Assembly (NCBI GenBank): GCA_910578735.1
Contig: CAJTSQ010000003.1
Span: 1-52,969 of the forward strand
Direction: 5' to 3'
DNA length: 52,969 nucleotides
Source: an uncultured Oscillospiraceae bacterium
Lineage (GTDB): Bacteria > Bacillota > Clostridia > Oscillospirales > Oscillospiraceae
Under the pieces are notes generated by a model, which was not told the DNA's origin, ran no database searches, and was given only the letters and a program-made list of their open reading frames with translations. Positions 7,440 through 14,945 of this stretch are shown piece by piece. The translations under genes were made by a program, and so were the position numbers. Numbering within the stretch: the stretch's first letter is position 1; each line of letters opens with the position of its first letter.

Positions 7440-8489
7440 ATGAATAAGGAATTTGGGGTACCCTTCGGCGTGACCCAAAGCGGGGAAGAGGTCCGGGAGC
7501 TGACCCTGGACAACGGCGTGCTGACGGCAAAGGTACTCACCTTCGGCGGTACCCTCCGGACCCTTACCGTTCCCGGAAGGAACGGCCCGGTGGACGTGGT
7601 GCTGGGCTACGACACCGTGGCGGAGTATGAGGCCAACAGCGGTTATTTCGGGGCTCTGGTGGGGCGGTTTGCCAACCGCATCGCCCGGGGGAATTTTACG
7701 CTGAATGGGAAGGCGTACGCCCTGGCCTGCAACGATGGCCCCAATCACCTCCATGGCGGAACTGTGGGCTGGTCCCACCGGGTCTGGACAGTGGCGGAGG
7801 CAGCGGCGGATAAGGCCGTCCTCACCTTGGACAGCCCCGACGGGGAGGAGGGCTACCCCGGCCATGTCCGGGCGACGGTGACCTACGCCCTGGAGGGAGA
7901 CACCCTGTCCATCCGCTATGAGGCGGTCAGCGACCAGGATACCCCCTGTAATCTGACCAACCACAGCTACTTCAACCTGTCCGGACAGGGCAGCGGGCCG
8001 GTACTGGACCAGGAGCTGAAGCTATACTGCTCCGCCTATACGCCCACCGACTCCGCCAGCATCCCCCTGGGCACCGTTGACCCGGTGGAGGGCACCCCGA
8101 TGGACCTGAGGGCCTTTACCCCCATCGGCGCCCATATCGATGAACCCTTCCAGCAGCTGGAGTGGGGGCATGGCTATGACCACAACTTTGTGGTGGACGG
8201 GCGGCCTGGCGTCATGCGTCCGGCCGCCCAGGCCCGCAGCCGTGCCACCGGCGTGGTCATGGAGGTGGAGACCGACAGCCCCGGTGTCCAGCTCTACACC
8301 GCCAACTTTGTGGAGGACGGCCGGAAGGGCAAGGGAGGGGCGGCCTACGGCTTCCGCCACGCCTTTTGCCTGGAGACCCAGCACTTCCCCGATACCCCCA
8401 ACCGCCCCAATTTTCCCTCCGCCACTCTGAAGGCGGGGGAGCGGTACCGGCAGACCACCCGGTTCCGTTTTTCGCTGGAGGAGCCATGA
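7440..8489 (+). CDS. galM: Aldose 1-epimerase (mutarotase)
   Basis: 349 residues. The ATG chosen lies 7 bases after AAGGAGG; the frame extends 15 codons further up without a ribosome site. Family motifs are present: GALVGRFANRIARG (substrate-binding Asn/Arg), NDGPNHLHGGTVGWSHRVW (His), NLTNHSYFNLSGQG (catalytic His), and YTANFVEDG near the C-terminus with the catalytic Glu in FCLETQHFPDTPN. The enzyme interconverts alpha and beta anomers of hexoses such as galactose or glucose. It stands alone between glmS and a tRNA gene, so no dedicated sugar pathway is indicated. Confidence 0.95.
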   Translation: MNKEFGVPFGVTQSGEEVRELTLDNGVLTAKVLTFGGTLRTLTVPGRNGPVDVVLGYDTVAEYEANSGYFGALVGRFANRIARGNFTLNGKAYALACNDGPNHLHGGTVGWSHRVWTVAEAAADKAVLTLDSPDGEEGYPGHVRATVTYALEGDTLSIRYEAVSDQDTPCNLTNHSYFNLSGQGSGPVLDQELKLYCSAYTPTDSASIPLGTVDPVEGTPMDLRAFTPIGAHIDEPFQQLEWGHGYDHNFVVDGRPGVMRPAAQARSRATGVVMEVETDSPGVQLYTANFVEDGRKGKGGAAYGFRHAFCLETQHFPDTPNRPNFPSATLKAGERYRQTTRFRFSLEEP

Positions 8490-8523
8490 TGTGCAGTTCG
8501 GGAAAAAAAGTTGAAAATACCCC

Positions 8524-8552
8524 TTGACTTTTTCTGAGCATTTGCGTATAAT
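8524..8552 (+). promoter_or_regulatory. Promoter of tRNA-Gln
   Basis: TTGACT, 17-base spacer, perfect TATAAT; predicted start about 24 bases before the mature tRNA 5' end. Confidence 0.8.
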
Positions 8553-8582
8553 AACATTCGTCCCTGCGAGAGCGGGGCGGAT

Positions 8583-8656
8583 AGCCGGATTGTGTAAGGG
8601 TAGCACGACAGACTCTGACTCTGTTTGTGAGGGTTCGAATCCTTCTCCGGCTGCCA
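8583..8656 (+). tRNA. tRNA-Gln (anticodon CTG), integration target
   Basis: The sequence folds as a cloverleaf: acceptor AGCCGGA/TCCGGCT, D stem GTGT/GCAC, anticodon stem ACAGA/TCTGT with loop CTCTGAC (anticodon CTG), T stem GAGGG/CCTTC with loop TTCGAAT, and an encoded GCCA end; 74 bases. The last 23 bases (8634-8656) are repeated exactly at 18946-18968, marking the tRNA as the attachment site of the element that follows. The gene remains intact because the element supplies the 3' end. Confidence 0.92.
8634..8656 (+). repeat. attL: 23-bp core duplicated at the far end of the element
   Basis: The T-loop-to-CCA segment of tRNA-Gln, starting TTCGAATCC and ending GGCTGCCA, recurs identically at 18946-18968. 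The bases just 5' of the two copies differ. Both copies are followed by similar but not identical hairpins. Confidence 0.92.
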
Positions 8657-8663
8657 AAGAATA

Positions 8664-8698
8664 CCCCTGGAATTGTAAAGATTCCAGGGGATTTTCTT
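8664..8698 (+). terminator. Terminator after tRNA-Gln, carried by the element
   Basis: CCCCTGGAAT / ATTCCAGGGG with a 7-base loop, followed by ATTTTCTTAT. It closely resembles, but is not identical to, the hairpin beyond attR at 18973-19012, so the element seems to carry a mimic of the host terminator as well as of the tRNA end. Confidence 0.8.
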
Positions 8699-8756
8699 AT
8701 CCATAGCGTGAAATAGCGTTTAAAAATTGCGGTGCTGATTTCTGCACCGAAGTCTG

Positions 8757-8776
8757 ACCCTTTAATTGACCCTTTA
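8757..8776. repeat. Left arm-type integrase site (copy 1 of a 20-bp repeat)
   Basis: ACCCTTTAATTGACCCTTTA, itself two ACCCTTTA units 12 bases apart, is repeated identically at 18812-18831 inside the other end of the element. Position inside both ends and overlap with the int stop codon suggest binding sites for the N-terminal domain of the integrase. Confidence 0.7.
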
Positions 8777-9952
8777 CAGGTTTGAAATGTACTTTTCCAT
8801 ACGCTGGGCACTGTCCTCTTTCATCTTCTCGCTGACATGGCCGTAGACATCCAGGGTGAAAGCGGCGGTGGCATGGCCCAAGTTCCCTTGTACGGTTTTC
8901 ACGCCGTCACCGTTCTGGAGAGACAAAACGGCAAAGGTATGACGAAGATCATGCACCCGGCTTTCTGGTGCTCCGATTTTTTTAGCCAACTTTTTGTAAT
9001 GTTCATAGACAGTCTGTGGGTGAAGATTTCCGCCGGTGGCCGTGGTGAAGACCAGCGCTGTCTTTTGCTCCTCTGGACTGGCCCACCCCTGCCAGAGGGG
9101 CCCCGCTTTCAGCTTTTGGGTAATCTGTTCCTGTTTCCTGCGCTCCAATAGAGACATAACGAAGGGAGCGGGTCTGAGTATCCGGGTCTTGTTATTCTTC
9201 AGTGGGGCGAAGGTAAAGCCGCCGTCTTTCAGAGGGCGCTTCTGGAGCTGCTTACAGACCTTAATCGTCCCAGCCTTGAAGTCGATCACATCCCAAGTCA
9301 AGCCGGTGGCCTCAGCTTCACGGAGGCCGGTGAACAGGATCACCTTCAGGATAATTTCATAATCGTCCTCAGCGGATACTTCAAGGAACGCTTTTACCTG
9401 TTCGTCTGTGAGCGGGCATATCTCCTTTTTCTCGACCTTCGGCAACGTGACCCTGGAAGCTGGATTATCCCTCAGATACCCCACCTGTACCGCCGTAGAC
9501 AGGCATTTGGTGAGGATACCGTGAACATTGCGGACGCTTTTAGGGGCCAGCCCGCCCCGCTGGAGCTTGTTGTAAAAAGCCTGTATCTGCGGTGTGGTCA
9601 ACTCCGACAGCTTCACAGCACCCAAGTTGGGGACAATGTGGGTTTTGCATTGAGCCTTGTAGTGCTTCACTGTCAAATATTTTTTGTCGCCGGTGTACTC
9701 CTCCAGCCAGATTTCCACCCACCGGGCCAGTGTCATTTTTGACGGTTCAAAATAATCCCCAGTATCCAGAGCAGCCACGGCCTGGGCCAACTTTTTCCGA
9801 ACCTCCGCCTGAGTGCTGCCATAGATAGATTTTTGAATCTGCTTCCCGGTGCCAGGGTCCCGGCCCACGGTGTATCGACACTCCCACCGTCCGTCGCTCC
9901 GCTGCCTGATCGTCCCGCTCCCCTGAGCATTTCGTGTTGATTTTCTTGCCAT
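8774..9952 (-). CDS. int: Tyrosine site-specific recombinase (integrase of the element)
   Basis: 392 residues from an ATG preceded by GGAGG. The N-terminus has the basic arm-binding domain (KSTRNAQGSGTIRQRSDGRW), then a SAM-like core-binding domain (MTLARWVEIWLEEY and following) and a catalytic domain with Arg in FTGLREAEATGL, His-x-x-Arg in VHDLRHTFAVLS, His in LGHATAAFTLDVYGHVS and Tyr in the same segment. This is the Tn916/phage-integrase class common in Firmicutes elements. It reads out towards attL, and its stop codon overlaps the arm-type repeat. It should catalyse integration into, and with an Xis excision from, tRNA-Gln. Confidence 0.95.
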   Translation of the reverse strand: MARKSTRNAQGSGTIRQRSDGRWECRYTVGRDPGTGKQIQKSIYGSTQAEVRKKLAQAVAALDTGDYFEPSKMTLARWVEIWLEEYTGDKKYLTVKHYKAQCKTHIVPNLGAVKLSELTTPQIQAFYNKLQRGGLAPKSVRNVHGILTKCLSTAVQVGYLRDNPASRVTLPKVEKKEICPLTDEQVKAFLEVSAEDDYEIILKVILFTGLREAEATGLTWDVIDFKAGTIKVCKQLQKRPLKDGGFTFAPLKNNKTRILRPAPFVMSLLERRKQEQITQKLKAGPLWQGWASPEEQKTALVFTTATGGNLHPQTVYEHYKKLAKKIGAPESRVHDLRHTFAVLSLQNGDGVKTVQGNLGHATAAFTLDVYGHVSEKMKEDSAQRMEKYISNL

Positions 9953-9980
9953 TGATTTTTCCTCCTGTTCCTGATATGAT
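9952..9980 (+). promoter_or_regulatory. Plus-strand promoter opposite the int start
   Basis: TTGATT, 17-base spacer, TATGAT with the extended -10 TGA just before it. It lies over the integrase start codon and ribosome site but points the other way. No plus-strand gene follows; a terminator does (10019-10054). Confidence 0.6.
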
Positions 9981-9986
9981 GGAGGA

Positions 9987-10054
9987 GCAACAGGCCGCAA
10001 AGTTTGTTGCCCCTATAGCCGTCTCCGGTGTTGTCAGCACCGGGGGCGGTTTTT
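9987..10054 (+). ncRNA. Candidate antisense RNA (about 68 bases) over the integrase leader
   Basis: A good promoter (-10 at 9975-9980) and an intrinsic terminator ending at 10054 bracket a stretch with no plus-strand gene. The RNA would contain a 5' hairpin (GCAACA / TGTTGC, 9987-10010) and the terminator stem, and would be fully complementary to the 5' leader of int mRNA if that mRNA starts beyond 10054. Antisense control of integrase or transposase genes is known in other elements; here it is inferred from the signals only. Confidence 0.5.
10019..10054 (+). terminator. Intrinsic terminator on the plus strand
   Basis: CCGTCTCCGGTG pairs with CACCGGGGGCGG (12 positions, two mismatches) around TTGTCAG, followed by TTTTT. 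The T-run is on the plus strand although both flanking genes are on the minus strand; the tail overlaps the repressor stop codon. Confidence 0.75.
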
Positions 10055-10670
10055 AATTTGGATAATCTGAATCAATTTTTAATAGTTGCAACCCTCGCTT
10101 AATTTTATCTAGAAGGATATTCTCAATAATATCCGAAATAAAGATTTTATCCACAAGATTATTGTACTCTTCTTGTAAAGACAATGCCTGTTCCGCAGTA
10201 TAAAGTTTTCCATCGGTTGCTACAAACCATCTGCTTGACAGTTCAAACGGCACTACTTCAAAAAGTCGAACGATATTCTCAAGTACAGATTCACCCCCAT
10301 CCGGGTCTGCATACAGATTGGCAGCATCTTCTATTAGAAGATTAATTGTCGAAATAAAATCTGGTTTGAGGATATGCCGTGCAAGGAAGTTTACAGATTT
10401 TTCAGATAGACCAAGTTCTTTTGCGGAAGTACTCTCAGTTTCCTTATTTTTGTAATCTGACAATCCAAGTAACCAATCAGCAGATACACCACATTTTTGA
10501 GAAATTTTAATCAACGTCAAAGCATCGGGGACACGATCGCCATTACAATAGAAGCCTACTGTCTGCCTGGAAATCCCCAAGAAATCGGCGAATTCAGTGT
10601 TAGACCTCTCTCCTTGCAGTTCTCTAAATCTTTCTGTAAATATGGGCAAACGGTCATTTTTGCGCTCCAT
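10053..10670 (-). CDS. XRE-family repressor of the element
   Basis: 205 residues starting MERKNDRLPIF, with TTGGAG 9 bases upstream; an in-frame start 21 codons earlier has no ribosome site. Residues about 10-65 form a lambda-Cro-like helix-turn-helix (RFRELQGERSNTEFADFLGI, SRQTVGFYCNGDRVPDALTL). The C-terminal part is helical and has no Ser-Lys LexA/CI peptidase motif, so RecA-driven self-cleavage is not expected. AT-rich codons contrast with neighbouring genes. It probably represses the divergent early promoter and perhaps its own gene; relief might come from an anti-repressor, as in satellites that respond to helper phages. Confidence 0.85.
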   Translation of the reverse strand: MERKNDRLPIFTERFRELQGERSNTEFADFLGISRQTVGFYCNGDRVPDALTLIKISQKCGVSADWLLGLSDYKNKETESTSAKELGLSEKSVNFLARHILKPDFISTINLLIEDAANLYADPDGGESVLENIVRLFEVVPFELSSRWFVATDGKLYTAEQALSLQEEYNNLVDKIFISDIIENILLDKIKRGLQLLKIDSDYPN

Positions 10671-10715
10671 GTATATGCACTCCAATCTAAAACGCTCTAT
10701 AATTGTTATTATCTG

Positions 10716-10733
10716 TTGAAACTTTTGTTTCAA
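10716..10733. promoter_or_regulatory. Palindromic operator in the divergent switch region
   Basis: TTGAAAC-TTTT-GTTTCAA, a 7-bp perfect inverted repeat, ends 3 bases before the -35 of the rightward promoter and lies upstream of the repressor gene. A second inverted repeat, ACAGCT/AGCTGT, lies near 10771-10791 just after the -10. Both are likely binding sites for the XRE repressor. Confidence 0.65.
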
Positions 10734-10735
10734 TC

Positions 10736-10764
10736 TTGATAACGCTCTTGTTGTGTGCTAAAAT
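10736..10764 (+). promoter_or_regulatory. Rightward early promoter of the element
   Basis: TTGATA, 17-base spacer, TAAAAT. It precedes the small HTH gene at 10818 and abuts the palindromic operator. Confidence 0.75.
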
Positions 10765-10817
10765 AATTATACAGCTTAACATTAGAGCTGTCAACAACAA
10801 TTTTTGGAGGTGTGACC

Positions 10818-10997
10818 ATGAGTAACCAAGACATTCGGAGAACCGCCGCCGGAGCTGGAGTGAAGCTGTGGCAGATAGCGGAGGCGCTAGGGATTGCGGA
10901 CTGTTCTCTGTCCCGCAAACTCCGCCGGGAACTGCCCACCGAGGAAAAGGAAAAAATCTTTTCCATTATCCGGGAGCTGGCTGGGGAGGTGGTCTGA
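10818..10997 (+). CDS. Small helix-turn-helix protein
   Basis: 59 residues from an ATG 7 bases after GGAGG. The sequence (IRRTAAGAGVKLWQIAEALG then IADCSLSRKLRREL) reads as a single compact helix-turn-helix like those in conjugative-element and satellite early regions. Its stop overlaps the start of the next gene (ATGA), so the two are translationally coupled. It could be a second regulator of the early operon. Function beyond DNA binding is not known. Confidence 0.75.
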   Translation: MSNQDIRRTAAGAGVKLWQIAEALGIADCSLSRKLRRELPTEEKEKIFSIIRELAGEVV

Positions 10998-11191
10998 TGG
11001 CAGACAAACTGGAGCCTCTGGCCGTCAGTGCCGCAGAAGCGGCCCGGCTGCTGGGAGTATCAAGGCCCACGATTTACCAGTACATAGGACGGGCTGATTT
11101 TCCATCGTTCAAGTTGGGCAACCGCACGTTGATCTATGTGGATGGCCTGCGGGAGTGGGTGAAGCGTCAGGCCCAGGAGGTGAGCGCATGA
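10997..11191 (+). CDS. Excisionase-like winged-helix DNA-binding protein
   Basis: 64 residues with the MerR/Xis-type motif AAEAARLLGVSRPTIYQYIG followed by FKLGNRTLIYVDGLREWVKR, the normal form of the excisionase/helix-turn-helix-17 family. It overlaps the previous gene by ATGA and the following gene by ATGA. In this position it most likely serves as the directionality factor (Xis) for the integrase, or as an AlpA-type activator. Either role fits the family. Confidence 0.8.
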   Translation: MADKLEPLAVSAAEAARLLGVSRPTIYQYIGRADFPSFKLGNRTLIYVDGLREWVKRQAQEVSA

Positions 11192-11592
11192 GCACAGAAA
11201 AAATGGCCCGCTCCAGTGCTGCAACACCAGAACGGGTCGAGGCGGGAGCGGAGACTGGACAGGCCACCACTTCCACCACAAATGATACCACACCCACCCC
11301 AACAGGGCAAGCGGTGAAAATTGCCGATTTGCTGGGCCACGGCCAAAGCGCCGCTGTCCCGCTCCGGCACCTGAAGGAGCTGGCTGGTCTTCCGGGCCGG
11401 GAGGTGCGGCGGATGATTGAGGCAGAAAGACGGGCCGGGGCGTTGATCATCAGCGACAACCGGCATGGATATTTCCTGGCAGACACCCAGGAGGAAGTGA
11501 ATCAGTTTGTAAAATCTATGCTCCGCAGAAGCGGCGAAATAGCAAAGACCGCCCGGATGGTGGGACAAGCTGCGGAGATAGGCGGTGAGTAA
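11188..11592 (+). CDS. Uncharacterised protein with a winged-helix-like region
   Basis: 134 residues, start coupled to the previous gene by ATGA. The first 40 residues are Thr/Ser/Ala-rich and probably disordered; the rest (ADLLGHGQSAAVPLRHLKEL, REVRRMIEAERRAGALIISD, YFLADTQEEV) looks like a winged helix of the kind found in phage replication initiators and loaders. It precedes the primase-helicase, so a role in replication is plausible. Its TAA stop overlaps the original start region of the primase gene. Confidence 0.7.
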   Translation: MSTEKMARSSAATPERVEAGAETGQATTSTTNDTTPTPTGQAVKIADLLGHGQSAAVPLRHLKELAGLPGREVRRMIEAERRAGALIISDNRHGYFLADTQEEVNQFVKSMLRRSGEIAKTARMVGQAAEIGGE

Positions 11593-11616
11593 GTACGGAC
11601 GTCCGAGATATTTTAA

Positions 11617-11620
11617 CTAG
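11617..11620. repeat. Target-site duplication CTAG, left copy
   Basis: CTAG occurs directly before the left inverted repeat and directly after the right inverted repeat (12805-12808). A 4-bp CTAG/YTAR duplication is characteristic of IS5-group insertions. Confidence 0.85.
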
Positions 11621-12804
11621 GGAACCACTGATTTAATTCCCCCCGCCCGGAAAGTATGGTAAAATAAAAGAAAAGGGGGGCAGAAGAAATGAAACAGGAA
11701 AGTTTCAGCGATATGGAATACAGCTGCCGGAAAAAGAAAACGAAACGGGAAGAATTTCTGGAGATTATGGACGAGATCATCCCATGGGACGAATGGGTAG
11801 GAATTATCAGGCCGTACTATCCAACCGGAGAGCGTGGCCGTCCACCAATTGAGATTGAAATCATGCTGCGGATGTATTTGCTGCAATGCTGGTTCAACCT
11901 GTCAGATGAGGGCGTGGAGGATGCCATTTACGACAGCTATGCCATGCGGAAATTCATGGGAATCAACTTTTTTGAACAGGACGTCCCGGACGCCACCACG
12001 CTGCTGCATTTCCGGCATCTGCTGGAGGAACATGGGATTGGGAAACTGTTTTTTGATGCCATTAACCACTGCCTGGAGCGGGCTGGGCGGATGATGCGGG
12101 GCGGCAGCATTGTGGACGCCACGCTGATTAGCGCGCCCAGCTCCACCAAGAACGCGGAAAAGAAGCGAGACCCCGAAATGCACCAGACAAAAAAGGGAAA
12201 TCAGTGGCATTTCGGTATGAAATGCCATACCGGGGTGGATGCGGGCAGCGGGTTTGTCCATACGGTGGAAGCTACGTCCGCCAATGTCCATGATGTCACC
12301 GTAGCGGCGAAGCTACTGCGGGAGGATGACGAGGTCGTCTATGGGGACAGCGCATACCTGGGGCTGGAAAAACGGGATGAAGTCAAACATGACCCTCAGC
12401 TTTCCACCATCGAATACCGAATCAACCGCCGTCCAGGTCGGCTGCCCAAGGTTTCCGACAACGCCATTGACTGGGAGCGATACATTGAAAACCGCAAATC
12501 CGCTGTACGCTGTAAGGTGGAGCATCCCTACCGAATTGTGAAGAATATTTTCGGTTTCCGAAAGACAGTTTACCGCGGACTGCAAAAAAATCTCAACCGA
12601 TTACACGTGCTCTTTGCCAGTGCAAACCTGTATATGCTTGCCAGGGCGGGCGGTTCATTACGCCCCGCTTGGGGTTCCTGCGCCCTTTAGATCGGATAAG
12701 AGAGGGAGAATGAGTGTTTTACCCTCAATACGGGCCTATACTTGGATTTTTACCCCCAATTTCGATTGCATATTGCGTTTGACGGGCCTTTAATCAGCGG
12801 TTCC
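11621..12804 (+). mobile_element. IS5-family insertion sequence (1184 bp)
   Basis: Terminal inverted repeats begin GGAACCACTGATTTAA on the left and, read inward, GGAACCGCTGATTAAA on the right, flanked by CTAG duplications. One intact transposase fills most of it. The insertion separates the start of the primase-helicase gene from its body. Confidence 0.93.
11689..12690 (+). CDS. IS5-family transposase
   Basis: 333 residues, close to IS5 transposase throughout: a DUF772-like N-terminus (GRPPIEIEIMLRMYLLQCWF, NLSDEGVEDAIY), then the DDE catalytic core with Asp in GGSIVDATLISAPSSTKN, the shared RDPEMHQTKKGNQWHFGMK block, Asp in VVYGDSAYLG and Glu in RCKVEHPYRIVK. It appears complete, with AAAAGGGGGG ahead of its ATG, so the IS may be active. 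Confidence 0.95.
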   Translation: MKQESFSDMEYSCRKKKTKREEFLEIMDEIIPWDEWVGIIRPYYPTGERGRPPIEIEIMLRMYLLQCWFNLSDEGVEDAIYDSYAMRKFMGINFFEQDVPDATTLLHFRHLLEEHGIGKLFFDAINHCLERAGRMMRGGSIVDATLISAPSSTKNAEKKRDPEMHQTKKGNQWHFGMKCHTGVDAGSGFVHTVEATSANVHDVTVAAKLLREDDEVVYGDSAYLGLEKRDEVKHDPQLSTIEYRINRRPGRLPKVSDNAIDWERYIENRKSAVRCKVEHPYRIVKNIFGFRKTVYRGLQKNLNRLHVLFASANLYMLARAGGSLRPAWGSCAL

Positions 12805-12818
12805 CTAGACTTAAAGGG

Positions 12819-14654
12819 GTGAAGGGCGGCAGTGGGCAGTGGTCTGCCCACTGCCCTGCCCATGATGACCAACATGGAAGCCTATCTATTTCCACGGGCC
12901 AGGACGGCCGCATACTGTTGAAATGTCACGCTGGCTGCGGTGTGGAGGATATTGCCGGGGCGCTGGGGCTGTCGGTCAAGGACCTGTTCATGGACAAGCC
13001 CCAAACTCCTTCGCTAAGCGGACGGTCTCCGGTGATTGCGACCTACACCTACCCCAGCGGAGCACAGAAGCTGCGCAGGGCAGACAAGTCCTTTTCCTGG
13101 CGCAGGCCGGACGGCAAGGGCGGGTGGATTTACAACCGCCAGGGCGTCCCCCATAGCCTTTACATAGCGGGGGAGTTGTCCGGGGCTGTGTTCGTCTGTG
13201 AGGGCGAAAAGGACGCTGACAACCTCCACCGACTGGGCTATGACGCCGTCAGCGGCGAAGATGGAGCGGGACCGGGAAAGTGGCGGCAGGAGTACACGGA
13301 ACAGCTTCGAGGTCTGCCTGTGTGTATCTTCCAAGACCATGACGATGTGGGCCGGACCTATGCACAGGAAACAGCTGCCGCCCTGTATGGTGCTGCCGCT
13401 AGCGTCCAGGTACTGGACATTTCCACGGTGTGGCCGGAGATTCCCGAACATGGGGACGTGTCCGACCTGATTACCTGGGCCGGGGTGGAGAAAGCCGCGG
13501 AGATGATCGCACAGCTGACCACTGCACCGCAATGGGCCCCACCCCCGGCTGACAGCCCAGAACAGCCCACAAAAGGCCGTGTCGCAAAAGCGGCCTCCTC
13601 TTTCGGTGAGGATAACACCCGCTTTCTATGGTATCCCTATCTTCCCATTGGTGACTACTCCGTGATGATGGCGGACGGCGGCACCGGCAAGACGATCCTC
13701 TGTTGTGGTATCGCTGCTGCGGTGAGCACTGGGAAAACACTGCCTGGAGAAGAATTTGACGGTGAGGGAAAGCCTGTCCTGATTATTTCCGCTGAGGACA
13801 GCGGGGAAATTCTGAGGAAACGCCTATATCGGTCCGGCGCTGATCTGGACAAGGTTATGATTCTGGACTGTTCCGATTCTATCGGGATGAACTTTTCCGA
13901 CGCTTACGACGAATTTGAAGCCACGGTAAAAACCTATGCTCCAGCGCTGGTTATCATTGACCCCTGGCACGCATTTCTGGGAGCTGGAGTGGATATCAAC
14001 CGGGTAAACGCTCTGCGGCCTGTCTTTCAAAAGCTGGCGCACCTTGCAAAGGAATGCCAGTGCGCTATGATCTTGGTATCTCATGTAAATAAACGTGCCC
14101 AGGGGGAGAACGCCAACAACGCCGCCACAGGGTCCAGCGACTTTATCAACGCCTCCCGGTCTGCATTTCGGGTGATCTTCGATGATTCAGACGAAGATTG
14201 CCGGGTCATGGTACATACCAAAACCAACTATGCCGCCTATGGGAAGTCGATCCGATACCGGATAGACGATGGTGGGGTGGTATGGGATGGATTCTCCGAT
14301 GTGACCAAGCAGACACTGGAAGCTGCGGCCCGCCGCCGGTCCACGCCGTGGGAAGTCATACAGGGAGACCAAGAGCACAACGCTATGCACAATGCCCTGA
14401 TAGAAGCCCTGGAAGCCTCCACGAATCAGTTTGTTGCAACCCGGTATTCCTATGATGAATTTAAGGGCATACATGGAGATTTTATTTTCGGCGGATCACA
14501 ACCTAAAAAGGCGCTGGTATCTGTGAAGGACAAGCTGGCCGATGATGGGTATTTTTTGAAAACAGACATCCAGGTGAAAAGGGGGAACAAAAAAGGCCGG
14601 GGATTCTTGATTCAGCGTATGGATACCACTGAGCCGGAGCAAGTCGAGATGTGA
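12819..14654 (+). CDS. Primase-helicase of the element, 5' end displaced by the IS
   Basis: 611 residues from a GTG without a convincing ribosome site. Domains: CHC2-type zinc finger (Cys12, His15, Cys36, Cys40); TOPRIM-like segment with VCEGEKDADNL and FQDHDDVGR; RepA/RecA-like ATPase with Walker A ADGGTGKT near residue 290, Walker B ALVIIDPWHAF and a sensor segment ILVSHVNKRAQ; a C-terminal helical part. It should prime and unwind DNA for element replication. Joining the flanks at CTAG gives an upstream reading VRDILTRLKGVKGG typical of this family's N-terminus, but connecting that to the probable start GTG at 11585 (VSKYG) needs a frame change at 11599-11600. The native start is therefore lost; the rest is intact. 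Confidence 0.8.
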   Translation: MKGGSGQWSAHCPAHDDQHGSLSISTGQDGRILLKCHAGCGVEDIAGALGLSVKDLFMDKPQTPSLSGRSPVIATYTYPSGAQKLRRADKSFSWRRPDGKGGWIYNRQGVPHSLYIAGELSGAVFVCEGEKDADNLHRLGYDAVSGEDGAGPGKWRQEYTEQLRGLPVCIFQDHDDVGRTYAQETAAALYGAAASVQVLDISTVWPEIPEHGDVSDLITWAGVEKAAEMIAQLTTAPQWAPPPADSPEQPTKGRVAKAASSFGEDNTRFLWYPYLPIGDYSVMMADGGTGKTILCCGIAAAVSTGKTLPGEEFDGEGKPVLIISAEDSGEILRKRLYRSGADLDKVMILDCSDSIGMNFSDAYDEFEATVKTYAPALVIIDPWHAFLGAGVDINRVNALRPVFQKLAHLAKECQCAMILVSHVNKRAQGENANNAATGSSDFINASRSAFRVIFDDSDEDCRVMVHTKTNYAAYGKSIRYRIDDGGVVWDGFSDVTKQTLEAAARRRSTPWEVIQGDQEHNAMHNALIEALEASTNQFVATRYSYDEFKGIHGDFIFGGSQPKKALVSVKDKLADDGYFLKTDIQVKRGNKKGRGFLIQRMDTTEPEQVEM

Positions 14655-14657
14655 ACA

Positions 14658-14788
14658 GTACACGATTTTAGAGTGGTGGTACACAGTTTTTGTTAGGGTA
14701 TAATTTCGTGTACTTCGTGTACTTTGTCCCCCAGAGTACACGAGGTACACAAAGTACACAGTTTCTACGCACAGCAAAAACCGTGTAC
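14658..14788. repeat. Cluster of eight GTACAC/GTGTAC sites, possible origin or operator array
   Basis: GTACAC at 14658, 14679, 14736, 14745 and 14754 and its complement GTGTAC at 14708, 14717 and 14783, eight in 131 bases. GTGTACTTTGT (14717-14727) and ACAAAGTACAC (14749-14759) form a perfect 11-bp inverted repeat. The cluster directly follows the primase-helicase gene, where origins lie in related satellites; it could instead be an operator array. Function is inferred from position. Confidence 0.65.
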
Positions 14789-14804
14789 CAGAAAGGAGAA
14801 TTTT

Positions 14805-14945
14805 GTGGACCAGAACGAGTTAGAACTATTATGCGACTTTCTATGTGCCGCCTATGATGGCAAGCCCATAACAATACATAAGACGAACAGCGGCAGGATC
14901 GTAGGCGTGGATGTACATGAGGATGGTGATCACCACGGGAGCTAA
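14805..14945 (+). CDS. Small acidic protein (46 residues)
   Basis: GTG start with AAAGGAG 8 bases upstream. The sequence VDQNELELLCDFLCAAYDGK continues to an acidic/His tail, VDVHEDGDHHGS. It overlaps the following gene. No family is recognised; small proteins of this kind are common in element replication operons. Confidence 0.5.
   Translation: MDQNELELLCDFLCAAYDGKPITIHKTNSGRIVGVDVHEDGDHHGS

Noticed and set aside
8583..8656. Alternative tRNA identities
   Set aside because: The 7-base loop CTCTGAC places CTG in the anticodon, and all stems fit only this register, so Gln is retained.
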